Shown piece after piece: positions 8,596 through 18,121 of a stretch of DNA of 59,701 nucleotides. Origin of the DNA: Lachnospiraceae bacterium (lineage in GTDB: Bacteria > Bacillota > Clostridia > Lachnospirales > Lachnospiraceae); NCBI GenBank assembly GCA_024687125.1, contig JAILFA010000003.1:1-59701 (forward strand), given 5' to 3'. How positions within the stretch are numbered: the first letter of the stretch is position 1; every line of letters starts with the position of its first letter. The notes beneath the pieces were generated by a model. It did no database searches and was not told the origin of the DNA. It saw only the letters and a list, made by a program, of their open reading frames with translations. The translations under genes and the position numbers were made by a program.

Positions 8596-10260
8596 ATGAA
8601 GGCGAAAATGCGGCTGCTGCCCTATGCCCTCATCTTCTCCCTTCCCCTGTCCTTTTGCCTTGTCGCGGGCTGGCAGCTGGAGCATACCGATCATGTCACA
8701 CCGGGTCTTCCCGGTGTGGCGTTTTTTCTGCTCTCTGCCCTGCTGCTGACCCCTGTCTCGCTGTTCCTGCTCAGCTGGAAACCGCGGAAGCCCCTGTTTT
8801 TCCTGCATCCGGTTCCGCCGGCTGACAAAAAAGCCGGGCGCCGCATGTTTCTTCTGACCTGGGCCGCGATCGCGCTCCTCAACCTCATCGTGCTCCTCGG
8901 TGTCTACCCCGGATTCTTTGTCTACGACGCGCAGGATGAACTGACCGAAGTCCTTTCGCGCACCTTTAACACGCACCATCCGCTGCTGCATGTGCTCGCT
9001 CTCGGCGGTACGGTCACCGGCATCCACAAGATCACCGGTGACTGGAATCTCGGCATCTTTATCTATCTTCTCCTGCAGATGCTGCTGATCACCGGGATCT
9101 TTGCCCTTGTGATCAGGCGCCTCGCGGATTCCGGACTGCCGAAGCCGCTGAGGATCACCGCGATCCTCTGGTACGGTGTGTTCCCGACCATCGTCATGGG
9201 CACTCTCTGTTCCTCCAAAGACGGGCTCTTTACCGCGTTCACAACGCTGTTCTTTCTGGAGCTTGTCGAACAGAGGCACAGCCGGCGGCGGTCGATCACT
9301 CTTCTGGTCTCCTGCAGCGCCATGATGCTGTTTAGAAATAACGCACGTTATGCTTTGCTCGTATTTGCCCTATGCCTCCTGGTGTTTTGGGGGATCTCCC
9401 AGATAAGGCGCGCCGGAAAAGCGGATACAAAAGACGGGCGGGCAGGATCCTCTGCCCCTCTGTTTTTAATATCAATTGTTATAATATCATTTGTTATTTT
9501 AAGCCTGACCAATACCCTTCTGATCCGTGCCACACATGCAACAAGCAACGAGCATCAGGAATCAATACCGGTTGTTATTCAAACTCTCGCCAGAGCCTGG
9601 CACGATCATCCGGAGGCATTTTCCGACGAAGACCGCGAAGCGCTGATCTCTTATCTCGGTGAGGAAGGGCTGGAGCGTTATGAGTTAAGAAACGCGGACC
9701 TTGTAAAGATGTATTTTAATAACGGTCGTTATGAAACGGATTCCGGGAGCTTCTGGGCGCTCTGGTTCCGTATCCTGCGGCGCTGTCCGGATTCGTATCT
9801 CAACGGATGGTTTCTGCTGTCCTATCCGATGTGGTATCCGTTTGCCGTTAACAACGTCTATGAAGGCCACACCGTTTTCACCTTTACCTATACAGAGAGC
9901 AGTTATTTCGGCTACGAAACAGAGCTGCCCGGCACGCGCCAAAGCCTGATCCCGCCGATCGATGCCCTGTATCGGTGGCTCTCCCTGGACGCGACGATCC
10001 AGCGTATCCCCGTGCTGTCGCTTTTCTTTGCGCCCGCGTTTTATTTCTGGCTCTACCTGTTCCTTGCCCTGCGGCTCCTGGCACAAAAAAGGAGCGGAGA
10101 TGCATTCCCGCTCCTTCCGATCCTTCTTCTGTGGCTGACCTATCTGATCGGTCCCGCAGCAGTGGTCCGATACGCTCTGCTTCTGTGGACGATCCTGCCG
10201 ATCGTGCTGACAGGGTTCATACCTTCCGAAGAGCAGACAGAAAGCGGCATTTGCCACTGA
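8596..10260 (+). CDS. multi-pass membrane glycosyltransferase-like protein (DUF6020 type)
   Basis: Integral membrane protein of 554 residues with about 10-12 hydrophobic segments. The motif YPGFFVYDAQDEL followed by NTHHPLLHVL resembles the first extracellular loop of GT-C enzymes, where an acidic residue helps catalysis, and matches what I recall of the DUF6020 family. A large outside loop at about 310-430 precedes the last membrane segments. Probable role: transfer of a lipid-linked sugar in the envelope; donor and acceptor unknown. It starts 3 bp after the LeuA-AraC stop and may be read from the same promoter. The stretch 9330-9730 is clearly more AT-rich than the rest of the gene, hinting at a patchwork origin. 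Confidence 0.75.
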   Translation: MKAKMRLLPYALIFSLPLSFCLVAGWQLEHTDHVTPGLPGVAFFLLSALLLTPVSLFLLSWKPRKPLFFLHPVPPADKKAGRRMFLLTWAAIALLNLIVLLGVYPGFFVYDAQDELTEVLSRTFNTHHPLLHVLALGGTVTGIHKITGDWNLGIFIYLLLQMLLITGIFALVIRRLADSGLPKPLRITAILWYGVFPTIVMGTLCSSKDGLFTAFTTLFFLELVEQRHSRRRSITLLVSCSAMMLFRNNARYALLVFALCLLVFWGISQIRRAGKADTKDGRAGSSAPLFLISIVIISFVILSLTNTLLIRATHATSNEHQESIPVVIQTLARAWHDHPEAFSDEDREALISYLGEEGLERYELRNADLVKMYFNNGRYETDSGSFWALWFRILRRCPDSYLNGWFLLSYPMWYPFAVNNVYEGHTVFTFTYTESSYFGYETELPGTRQSLIPPIDALYRWLSLDATIQRIPVLSLFFAPAFYFWLYLFLALRLLAQKRSGDAFPLLPILLLWLTYLIGPAAVVRYALLLWTILPIVLTGFIPSEEQTESGICH

Positions 10261-10279
10261 CAAACAGGCCCGCCCTCTC

Positions 10280-11920
10280 TTACTGTATCGTATCCTCTCT
10301 CTGATACAGATAATAGTGCATTTCCGTCCCAAAATACTCCTCATCGGCCTCATCGATCACACGATACCGCTCATCGATCCCTTCTGTTTCTCCGCCGCAG
10401 GCGACGACAAAGACCGTATCCCCGTTCAGGAGGTTTTCCAGCTGCCTGTCATGCACATCCGGGAGATGGATCGTCTGTGTCTGGAAAAAGTAGCACGTCG
10501 GTACGATGTCCGCAACTGTATACAGACCCACATCAAAGCAGTTCATGTTGATCAGTGTCGGATCGCTTACACTGCTCGCCGCAATGTCATCCCGAAAACG
10601 ATACTGCCAGACCTCCGACTGTTTTGTCCCGAGCCAGGAGGTGTTCAGCGAGCTGTACACGATCACCCCATAGCACAAAAGCGCAACCGCAGCTGCCGCA
10701 ATCCCCCTTGCCGCAGCACTCTTCACACGCCGCTCCGATCCGTCTGCATGATCCGATGAATGCTTTTCAAACAGATAGTCGACAGCCGCCTTGAGGATAT
10801 TGGCGAGTGCCGGTACCGCGAGCAGCGCAAAGACCATCAGGGGAACAGGATAATACGGCAGCGTAACCCCCCCGATGAAGATCCCGATCGTCAGGAACAG
10901 TCCCGCGGCAAAGACCGCCGCCTTCTGCGCGATGTTCGCGCGCCGTGTGATAAAAAGCCAGAAAATGCCGGCGATCGACGGAACAAAAGCAAAACGATTG
11001 TCCCTGAAGTGCGTAAGCAGCGTTCTTGCAACGCTGTCCAGCCGCTGCAGGAGCGGCAGTTTTTCACTGTATACGAAGAGATTGAGATAGATCGTTACAT
11101 GGAACCAGTCATACACGGCTCCGCGGATTAGAAAATAGAGCAGCCAGGGGAGGGTTGCAGCAGCCATCCCGCCGAGGAAGACCAGACAATGGATAAGGCT
11201 TCTCCATACCCCGTCACGTCTCAGACGCAAAAAGAAGACGGCCGCCATCCATCCGAAGAAAAAGCCGAGGGAATTAAACTTGATATGCAGCACACAGCCC
11301 GCGAGGATCCCGGCGATAAAGACGAGCCGGATCACTGCTTTGCCCGAATCCGCACTTTCCTCCGACGGCTTTTTAAGGATCTGCAGGAGCAGATACATGC
11401 CCCAGGCAAAAAGAGGCAGCATCAGTTCCTCCGCGCTTCCCCCGTACCACATGCATCGCGCGCTGTACACACAGGCACCGTACAGAGGGACAAAAAGAAA
11501 ACACAGAAACCTCTGACGCCGGACGTCGGACGCCGTGTCCGAAAGCATTTTTTCATCCTCCGTCAGAAGAAACGCGATCTTCAGAACCGCCCAGAAATGA
11601 AACATCGCTGCGATCACTTCGATGATGAAAACACCGAGGAATGTCGTATGGGAGATCAGATAACCGATACCGTAGAGAAAATAAAGCAGGATCCCCTTCT
11701 GATCAAAGAGATCGCGATAGGGCACCATCCCGTTCATCATGGCCTTGCCCATGGAAAAATAGCTGTTCGCGTCATCCCAGTTGTTCATGGGATAGAGCGG
11801 TGAGGAGCGCGTGCAGAAAAGCAGGAGAACAAAGGAACACAGGCACGAGAAGATCAGTTCCCGTGCCTGCTGCTTTCTTCGATTGCTGCCGTTATCGGCA
11901 GCTGCTGCAGAGTCGTTCAT
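10280..11920 (-). CDS. GT39-like membrane glycosyltransferase
   Basis: Membrane protein of 546 residues with about 11-12 hydrophobic helices. The sequence after the first helix, NNWDDANSYFSMGKAMMNG then PYRDLFDQKG, is characteristic of dolichyl-phosphate-mannose/ArnT-like GT-C enzymes, where the Asp of the first loop is catalytic. Expected to move a sugar from a polyprenyl carrier on the outer face of the membrane. It follows the rubredoxin gene by 18 bp on the same strand and lacks a clear ribosome site, so it may depend on upstream translation. It converges with the DUF6020-type gene, stops 20 bp apart, with no hairpin between. Confidence 0.75.
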   Translation of the reverse strand: MNDSAAAADNGSNRRKQQARELIFSCLCSFVLLLFCTRSSPLYPMNNWDDANSYFSMGKAMMNGMVPYRDLFDQKGILLYFLYGIGYLISHTTFLGVFIIEVIAAMFHFWAVLKIAFLLTEDEKMLSDTASDVRRQRFLCFLFVPLYGACVYSARCMWYGGSAEELMLPLFAWGMYLLLQILKKPSEESADSGKAVIRLVFIAGILAGCVLHIKFNSLGFFFGWMAAVFFLRLRRDGVWRSLIHCLVFLGGMAAATLPWLLYFLIRGAVYDWFHVTIYLNLFVYSEKLPLLQRLDSVARTLLTHFRDNRFAFVPSIAGIFWLFITRRANIAQKAAVFAAGLFLTIGIFIGGVTLPYYPVPLMVFALLAVPALANILKAAVDYLFEKHSSDHADGSERRVKSAAARGIAAAAVALLCYGVIVYSSLNTSWLGTKQSEVWQYRFRDDIAASSVSDPTLINMNCFDVGLYTVADIVPTCYFFQTQTIHLPDVHDRQLENLLNGDTVFVVACGGETEGIDERYRVIDEADEEYFGTEMHYYLYQREDTIQ

Positions 11921-11938
11921 TCGGCCGAAAGCGGTCGA

Positions 11939-12097
11939 TCACTCCTGCGCGGAGAAATCATCCTTTCCTACGCTGCAGAGCGGGCAGGTGAAATCCTCGG
12001 GAAGATCCTCCCACTTCGTGCCCGCCGCGATCCCGTTATCCGGATCACCCGCTTCTTCGTCATAAACATAACCGCAGACATTACATACGTACTTCAT
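11939..12097 (-). CDS. rubredoxin
   Basis: Small one-iron electron carrier, 52 residues. The two metal-binding pairs are plain: CNVCGYVYD near residue 5 and [11 protein letters not shown] near residue 38, with the conserved [11 protein letters not shown] between them. Length equals that of typical clostridial rubredoxins. The start ATG has AAAGGAGAAT upstream. It begins only 16 bp after the stop of the large surface protein gene and may share its transcript. In anaerobes rubredoxin supplies electrons for oxygen and peroxide detoxification; no obvious partner oxidoreductase is adjacent, so its partner must lie elsewhere. Confidence 0.95.
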   Translation of the reverse strand: MKYVCNVCGYVYDEEAGDPDNGIAAGTKWEDLPEDFTCPLCSVGKDDFSAQE

Positions 12098-12113
12098 GGT
12101 ATTCTCCTTTCAT

Positions 12114-15100
12114 TTAAAAGTGTATCCGTTCCTCATGAACACCTGTATCTGCCGGCTTTTCGCCGCCTGATGCCTTTACCTTTGCTTTTTTCTTTGCAGG
12201 CATGGAGCTGACCAGTTCGAACGCGCCAAAGGCAAGCAGGATCAGGATAAAGATGGCCTTGTAGGTCGTCGCGTCAGCGGTGTGAGGCATATCCACCTTG
12301 CCGTCTCCGCTCGCGCGGTTTCCGCCGCCGCCGGAACCGGAGCCCGTCCCCGAGCTGCTGGATGTCCCGCTGTTGGAACTGTTCGATGCTCCAGTGCTGG
12401 CGGAAGAACTCGATCTACTGCTGCTCTTCCCGGAAGATGCACTGTTGCTTGCGCTGCTTGAATTTGACGAACCTCCGGTTGCTGATGATGTGCTCCCGCC
12501 GCTTGACGTACTCGCCCCGCCACTGGGAGAAGCCGTCCCCGGATTGTACAGGATCGCGAACTGCGAGAAGTGTTTGGTCGTAAACGAACCTGTACCGCCC
12601 TCAACCGCTGATGTCGCAGCAACCAGGTTTTCGAGAGAGCCGCTCTTATCAACCGACCAGATAGAATAGGTTCCGTTCGGATTAGCCAAGTTAGCCTGAT
12701 ACGGCAAAGAGATAGTCACAGTATTCCTTCCCAGCTCTGCAGGGGTAGAAGGCCAGGTGACCGTCTGATTGCTTCTGCCGACATTAGTTGTCTTTTTCAG
12801 TTTGACGTCATAAACCCGAATGACAGACCTGCCGTTCTCGTATGCCGTGATGCTGCTGTTATTCCGAATGAGCTGTCCCAGCTGCGTATTATCAGCATCG
12901 GAATACTGACTGATGAGCAGCTTGAGTTCCATGTTCTCTTCGATCGGAATGGTAGTTGTGGCTTTCCACTTATCCTTTCCCAGCGCGGTCAGATCGACAA
13001 CCGGAGTCGTTCCGGGAGCCAGCGCTTCGGACTCTGTCTCATCAGACGGATCAAAAGTGTCAAACTCAAATTCATCCCCGGCAGGAGTAGGTGTGGGGCT
13101 CGGACCGGGTCCCGGGCTTGCACCGCCGGCAGGTGTATAAACTATGGTATACGGATTCAGATTACGCAGAGCTGTACTGTCCAGCCTGACGGATACATAC
13201 TTTCCGCCATTTCGGGTAAATACGGAACTGGCTCTCATATTCTGCGGATTTGACGGACTGGAAGCATTGTACCCCCAAACCGTCACGCTGTCTTCGCTGG
13301 TGTAACCCGTCGACGCCGGCACAGGCAGATATATGGTGATCGTATCCGAACCAATGTCATCTTTATCATACCAGACTGTCCCGTTTGTGCTTTCCTTCAA
13401 TGCGGCATAGAACGGAAAATACTTTGTCCCATCGTTAGTCGCTGATTTTTCTGCGATTTTCGTCTTCAGCAGTTCAACCTGCGCGTCATTGTACCCGGGA
13501 TCCGTCAATTCCAGTTTCCAGCTCACCGAGGTCAGCGGATTGGAGGAAAAGGCCTCCGTATCATAGTCCTCTGCTGTCAGGAAGCAGTCACTGTCATCGA
13601 CCAGCAGGGTACCACGCTGATCATCATCGGGGAGCGTACCGGGTTCTTTATAAAATACGGCGTATTCGGAGAATTCATTTGAAATGAACTGTATCCGATT
13701 TCCGCTCAGGATATCATACGGATATCCCCAGGTGATGGTACCGTTATGCTCGCGTACCAGTAAAATATTTCTGTCTGTTGATGATATGCTCCAGGTACTT
13801 GGCAGCGTCATTGAAACAACAACCCCGTTTCCATCAGAGAAGGATACACTGGAACTGACATCATCATAGTATCGGGTGCTGCTTCCCTGCGGTACACCAA
13901 CGTAGATATTGTAGTACATTGCACCGTCCGGGAAGGAAGCAGTTCTGGTTTCCTTTTCCGCATCATTTGCAATGATCAGGTTATTGATTTTATCTTCCAC
14001 AACCAGGTAGTAGGTGCCGCCGGTCATCCTGCCATCCAGACTTGCCGTAACACCGTTTACAGGTGAATAGCCTGTCGAGCCGTCCGTATTTCGCAGATCG
14101 CGCCCGGTAATACTTCCACCCGACAACTCGCTTTTTGATGCTTCATAATAGAGCACATAAATCCCGTATGGATTTCCCTCCGTACTGTCCAGATCGTCAT
14201 CACTCACTTCAAACTTGATCGATCCCCGTCCTGTTCCGGAATCAACAAAGAGTCCTGTTTTTCCTGCCGCGTCATACTGCGTCCATGCTCCGGCCGCTAT
14301 GCTGTAATGGTAGACATGAACCTCTGCGGTGTTCAGCATTACATTGAGATCTTCATGAAGTCCTACAGACAGCATATATGTCGGAAATGTCGTGTCAGAG
14401 TATGTCTGTGAGCTGTTCGTAGAAGAAGTGACTTTGATCACCTCAACATCCCGAATGTAATCGTCATTGTTGTAATGTGCCTGACTTGCAACACCTGAGG
14501 CGGCAACGTAATTATTCCAAATGGTTCCGGAAGCTACATCGTCCACGTTCACATAAAGATTTGTTGCCAGCGAAGCGCTCGTATCCTCTAAATACGGCGG
14601 ATTGCTGTCGATAATGCTTTGATAGACGTTCTGCTGAGGCGTACGATGATCTTCGGCGGCAAACACGGCACCTGCCCGCTCGATCAACACCACCATCCTG
14701 GTGATATCCGAGATATAGGTGACCGGAACAACCAGTGTCTGCGTCCCGGTGCCCATACTTGGATCGATAGCCCCGAGATCATACCAGATTCCGCTGCCTC
14801 CGGTAACTGTCTGATACAGAACACGGATTTTATCCGAATAACGCACGAATGGATCATAGCTGCGCGTAGGCAGGGAACTCCCGTCAAGCGGAAATGCGAT
14901 ATACATCTGATGACGGCCGAAATGCTGTTTGTCTGTATCAGACATACTGTCATCCGCGGTTCCGCTGTCATCCAGATCGGCGACAAGATCCGTGGTAAAG
15001 GCGGCAATGACTTTCATCTTGTCGGCGCCATAGTAATTTGTCCCGAGATCCTGTACATTGCCCCCATCCTCATCTATTCCGAAAGATGTCGCGGAGGGGT

Positions 15101-15989
15101 ACGTGGTCTCATCAAAATCAGTGGTTTTCAGATAGACCTTGTGTGCAGGCAGATACATTTCCTTTAAACCGTCGCTGACGTTAATGGCGTCCACCATCGC
15201 CATCGCATCCGCCTGACTTGGCTGCAACTGTGAGTTCACGGAAGCGAAATACACTCCCTGTCCATATCGGGCATCATAATTGGAGTCTACGTAGATATCC
15301 TGTTCGGGATTGCTGTTGATATATACATCAACATAACTGTAATGATCGATATTTGTCAGCGTACTCGTAAAGGTTGCATTCGGAGAAGCGACCATACCGT
15401 TGACAAACGTCGCAGAAGGTACACTCGCGTCATGCGAATACACATTGTTGCTGTAATAGTATACCGAAGGATAGTAGGTCGTTGTCGCAGAGAACAATGA
15501 TGTATATGAGAACTCGATCTTATAGTTGAACATATATATGCCGGAGTAAGGCTTGTAGAAGGAGTCCTTGGAAAGCTTGCTTTCATCATATACTCCGTCA
15601 TCCGGCACGCCCTCCTGTGCATGATAGGCATCCCGGTATCCATCCTCATCAAACTTGGTCAGAACAAACAGATAGCGAAATCTTTCATTGGCAAACCACG
15701 GAATATCATTCGTGGCAGTAGTCTCTTTCGTTACAGTCAGTCTGAAATCACCGGAACTTACAGCGTTATACTGCCCGCCGCTGAACTCTTCGAGGTACAG
15801 ATTCAGACCGTTTCCCAATTCTGCCGGATCATAGATCAGCTCACATTTGATTGTCCCGGCTTCGTCACTTTTATAGGTATTTGCTTCACCTATTTCCGGA
15901 ATCAGCGCGATAAGCAACGCCAGGATCAGGGCTGTTACGCCCAGCGTCCTCTTCAGTCTCCGCATCGTCCTTCTTTTCGGCTTACTCAT
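12114..15989 (-). CDS. large secreted surface protein with sortase-like C-terminus
   Basis: Exported protein of 1291 residues. A basic N-terminus (KPKRRTMRRLKR) and hydrophobic core ending near GEANTYK form the signal peptide. The body is Ser/Thr/Asp/Tyr-rich and beta-rich with no recognised enzymatic motif. A Pro-rich hinge (PGPGPSPTPTP) and a long Ser/Gly linker precede the C-terminus, which reads MPHTAD (from residue 1234), a hydrophobic helix and a basic AKKKAKVK segment, the layout of a cell-wall sorting signal; MPHTA is closest to the LPNTA-type motifs of class D sortases. The cytoplasmic tail (about 29 residues) is longer than usual. Codon and base use is more AT-rich than neighbours, suggesting transfer or rapid evolution. 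No sortase is in the window. Start ATG follows GAGAGGAAA. Confidence 0.8.
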   Translation of the reverse strand: MSKPKRRTMRRLKRTLGVTALILALLIALIPEIGEANTYKSDEAGTIKCELIYDPAELGNGLNLYLEEFSGGQYNAVSSGDFRLTVTKETTATNDIPWFANERFRYLFVLTKFDEDGYRDAYHAQEGVPDDGVYDESKLSKDSFYKPYSGIYMFNYKIEFSYTSLFSATTTYYPSVYYYSNNVYSHDASVPSATFVNGMVASPNATFTSTLTNIDHYSYVDVYINSNPEQDIYVDSNYDARYGQGVYFASVNSQLQPSQADAMAMVDAINVSDGLKEMYLPAHKVYLKTTDFDETTYPSATSFGIDEDGGNVQDLGTNYYGADKMKVIAAFTTDLVADLDDSGTADDSMSDTDKQHFGRHQMYIAFPLDGSSLPTRSYDPFVRYSDKIRVLYQTVTGGSGIWYDLGAIDPSMGTGTQTLVVPVTYISDITRMVVLIERAGAVFAAEDHRTPQQNVYQSIIDSNPPYLEDTSASLATNLYVNVDDVASGTIWNNYVAASGVASQAHYNNDDYIRDVEVIKVTSSTNSSQTYSDTTFPTYMLSVGLHEDLNVMLNTAEVHVYHYSIAAGAWTQYDAAGKTGLFVDSGTGRGSIKFEVSDDDLDSTEGNPYGIYVLYYEASKSELSGGSITGRDLRNTDGSTGYSPVNGVTASLDGRMTGGTYYLVVEDKINNLIIANDAEKETRTASFPDGAMYYNIYVGVPQGSSTRYYDDVSSSVSFSDGNGVVVSMTLPSTWSISSTDRNILLVREHNGTITWGYPYDILSGNRIQFISNEFSEYAVFYKEPGTLPDDDQRGTLLVDDSDCFLTAEDYDTEAFSSNPLTSVSWKLELTDPGYNDAQVELLKTKIAEKSATNDGTKYFPFYAALKESTNGTVWYDKDDIGSDTITIYLPVPASTGYTSEDSVTVWGYNASSPSNPQNMRASSVFTRNGGKYVSVRLDSTALRNLNPYTIVYTPAGGASPGPGPSPTPTPAGDEFEFDTFDPSDETESEALAPGTTPVVDLTALGKDKWKATTTIPIEENMELKLLISQYSDADNTQLGQLIRNNSSITAYENGRSVIRVYDVKLKKTTNVGRSNQTVTWPSTPAELGRNTVTISLPYQANLANPNGTYSIWSVDKSGSLENLVAATSAVEGGTGSFTTKHFSQFAILYNPGTASPSGGASTSSGGSTSSATGGSSNSSSASNSASSGKSSSRSSSSASTGASNSSNSGTSSSSGTGSGSGGGGNRASGDGKVDMPHTADATTYKAIFILILLAFGAFELVSSMPAKKKAKVKASGGEKPADTGVHEERIHF

Positions 15990-16064
15990 CAGTCGTTTCC
16001 TCTCAACGCCAAAAACGAAAAGGGCATACTTTCCCTTCTCACTCTGTTCTTTATATCGACAGGT

Positions 16065-16085
16065 ATCCTGTATACTTTACAGGAT
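16065..16085. promoter_or_regulatory. perfect inverted repeat upstream of the surface protein gene
   Basis: ATCCTGTA - TACTT - TACAGGAT: two perfect 8-bp arms with a 5-nt centre, 76 bp upstream of the surface protein ATG (minus strand). No T-run follows, so it is not a terminator; its size fits a dimeric repressor or activator site. The binding protein is unknown. Confidence 0.5.
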
Positions 16086-16239
16086 GCCGCGTAAACACCT
16101 GATTTTTTTGCGCAGATCACTTCACCGCGTCTCTACATCTTGGTGCGATGATTCATAAGTTTACATCATCTTGTACTTAAATGCTACAATTACAAGGGTT
16201 ATTTAATTATTTTCTTTCAATTTCTTCTCCGTCATATAC

Positions 16240-16270
16240 AAAACCCCCGAGAATCACTCCCGGGGGTTTT
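16240..16270. terminator. hairpin terminator after the GGGtGRT gene
   Basis: AAAACCCCCG (16240-16249) pairs with CGGGGGTTTT (16261-16270) around an 11-nt loop. A and T runs on both sides allow function in either direction; on the minus strand it lies 65 bp past the GGGtGRT gene stop. Confidence 0.85.
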
Positions 16271-16335
16271 GACATATTCTGCAGCTGTCATTCACCATTT
16301 CTGAAACGAAACGCCTTATATGGAGTTATTTCATC

Positions 16336-17355
16336 TCAGAACTTGCCGGCCTTGGCGGCTTCCTCGATGGAAACGGCAGTGGAAACAGTCATGCCGACCA
16401 TCGGGTTGTTGCCCGCGCCGATGAGTCCCATCATCTCGACGTGCGCCGGAACCGAAGAGGAACCCGCGAACTGCGCGTCGCTGTGCATGCGGCCCATGGT
16501 GTCGGTCATGCCGTAGGAAGCAGGACCCGCTGCCATGTTGTCCGGATGCAGGGTACGGCCCGTGCCGCCGCCTGACGCAACGGAGAAATACTTCTTTCCG
16601 GCCTCGACGCGCTCCTTTTTATAGGTGCCTGCGACGGGGTGCTGGAAACGGGTCGGGTTTGTTGAGTTGCCGGTGATAGAGACATCGACATTTTCCTTCC
16701 ACATGATCGCGACACCTTCCTGAACATCGTTGGCGCCGTAGCAGTTGACCTTGGCGCGCGGTGACTCGGGATCCTTGGAATAGCACTTGCGGGAGACTTC
16801 CTTGACCTCACCCGTGAAGTAATCATACTGGGTTTCCACAAAGGTGAAACCGTTGATACGGCTGATGATCTGTGCCGCGTCCTTGCCGAGACCGTTCAGG
16901 ATGACGCGCAGCGGCTTTGTGCGGACCTTGTTTGCCTTTTCCGCGATACCGATCGCGCCTTCAGCGGCCGCAAAGGACTCATGGCCGGCGAGGAACGCGA
17001 AGCACTCGGTGTCCTCCTCAAGCAGCATCTTGCCGAGGTTGCCGTGACCGAGACCGACCTTGCGGCGGTCAGCGACGGAACCGGGGATACAGAATGCCTG
17101 CAGACCGATACCGATGGCGGCAGCCGCCTCGGAAGCCTTGCGGCAGTTCTTCTTGATCGCGATCGCGGCGCCGACGGTATATGCCCACTTGGCGTTCTCA
17201 AAGCAGATGGGCTGGATTCCCTCGATCAGATGATATACATCCAGGCCTGCCTTTTCCGTGATCTCCTTGCACTCCTCGATAGATCCGATGCCATACTCCT
17301 TCAGACAGGCAAGGATCTGGGGCTCTCTTCTTTCATAGGATTCAAATAATGCCAT
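16336..17355 (-). CDS. GGGtGRT protein (conserved, function unknown)
   Basis: Conserved protein of 339 residues recognised by the motif SGGGTGRTLHPDN (GGGTGRT at 262-268), after which the family is named. No signal peptide or membrane helix; cytosolic. Several cysteines (7, 51, 71, 89, 118, 191, 205) could serve redox or cluster roles. It is always recalled next to a NifU-like scaffold, as here: the partner ends 19 bp upstream on the same strand, so one operon. The ATG at 17355 was chosen over upstream ATGs because GAGGAGGAACG lies just before it and the family begins at MALFESYERREP. Activity is not established; an iron-sulfur-linked function is inferred from the partner. Confidence 0.88.
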   Translation of the reverse strand: MALFESYERREPQILACLKEYGIGSIEECKEITEKAGLDVYHLIEGIQPICFENAKWAYTVGAAIAIKKNCRKASEAAAAIGIGLQAFCIPGSVADRRKVGLGHGNLGKMLLEEDTECFAFLAGHESFAAAEGAIGIAEKANKVRTKPLRVILNGLGKDAAQIISRINGFTFVETQYDYFTGEVKEVSRKCYSKDPESPRAKVNCYGANDVQEGVAIMWKENVDVSITGNSTNPTRFQHPVAGTYKKERVEAGKKYFSVASGGGTGRTLHPDNMAAGPASYGMTDTMGRMHSDAQFAGSSSVPAHVEMMGLIGAGNNPMVGMTVSTAVSIEEAAKAGKF

Positions 17356-17374
17356 TTTTCGTTCCTCCTCTTCC

Positions 17375-18067
17375 TTACTCGTGTCTGGGATTGATGAACC
17401 GGACAGCATCCGCCACGCGGCCGTACTGGCCGGACGCCTTTTCCAGCGCCTTGACCGCGTCATCGCCTGCATGAATGAAATCCATCATCTTGCCGAAGTT
17501 GACATACTTATATCCGATGATCTCATCGTTCTCATCGAGCGCCAGCTCGGTGATGTAGCCGTCAGTGAGCTCAAGATAACGAGGGCCCTTGTCCAGCGTG
17601 CCATAGGTGGTACCGATCATGGAACGGGTACCCTTGCCGAGATCCTCAAGACCCGCGCCGATCTGCAGGCCGTCCTCGGAGAACGCGCTCTGGCTGCGGC
17701 CGTATACGATCTGCAGGAACAGCTCACGCATCGCGGTATTGATCGCGTCGCACACGAGGTCTGTATTCAATGCTTCGAGGATGGTAAGTCCGGGAAGGAT
17801 CTCCGCCGCCATCGCCGCGGAATGCGTCATACCGGAGCAGCCGATCGTCTCGACCAGTGCTTCCTGGATAACACCGTCCTTGACGTTGAGGGACAGCTTG
17901 CAGGCTCCCTGCTGCGGTGCGCACCAGCCGATGCCGTGCGTATAGCCCGAGATGTCCTTGATCTCTTTTGCCTGAACCCATTTTGCCTCTTCCGGGATCG
18001 GGGCTGCGCCGTGATGGACGCCCTGGGTGACAGGACACATTGCCTTCACTTCTGTTGAATAAATCAT
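17375..18067 (-). CDS. NifU-like iron-sulfur cluster scaffold protein
   Basis: 230-residue homologue of the IscU/NifU scaffold fold. Cysteines at 11, 49, 56, 77 and 106; the region GCSGMTHSAAMAAEIL around Cys77 resembles the IscU segment that holds the second cluster ligand, with Cys106 in the position of the third. The C-terminal 100 residues are an extension not present in plain IscU. It pairs with the GGGtGRT gene downstream (19 bp gap) and not with iscS or sufBCD, so it probably serves this two-protein system instead of general cluster assembly. Ribosome site AAGGAGGATCAT precedes the ATG; a good promoter lies at 18122-18150. Confidence 0.85.
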   Translation of the reverse strand: MIYSTEVKAMCPVTQGVHHGAAPIPEEAKWVQAKEIKDISGYTHGIGWCAPQQGACKLSLNVKDGVIQEALVETIGCSGMTHSAAMAAEILPGLTILEALNTDLVCDAINTAMRELFLQIVYGRSQSAFSEDGLQIGAGLEDLGKGTRSMIGTTYGTLDKGPRYLELTDGYITELALDENDEIIGYKYVNFGKMMDFIHAGDDAVKALEKASGQYGRVADAVRFINPRHE

Positions 18068-18121
18068 ATGATCCTCCTTATCCTTTCTTGCTGCAGATCA
18101 TGCTACAGACGCCAAAATTCA

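Larger units (their letters stand above)
15990..16335. other. intergenic region with operator-like palindrome and terminator
   Basis: 346 bp without a gene. It holds the leader of the surface protein gene (minus strand), the palindrome at 16065-16085 and the terminator at 16240-16270. The stretch 16090-16235 is AT-rich with no ORF or RNA fold that I can recognise. Confidence 0.6.
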
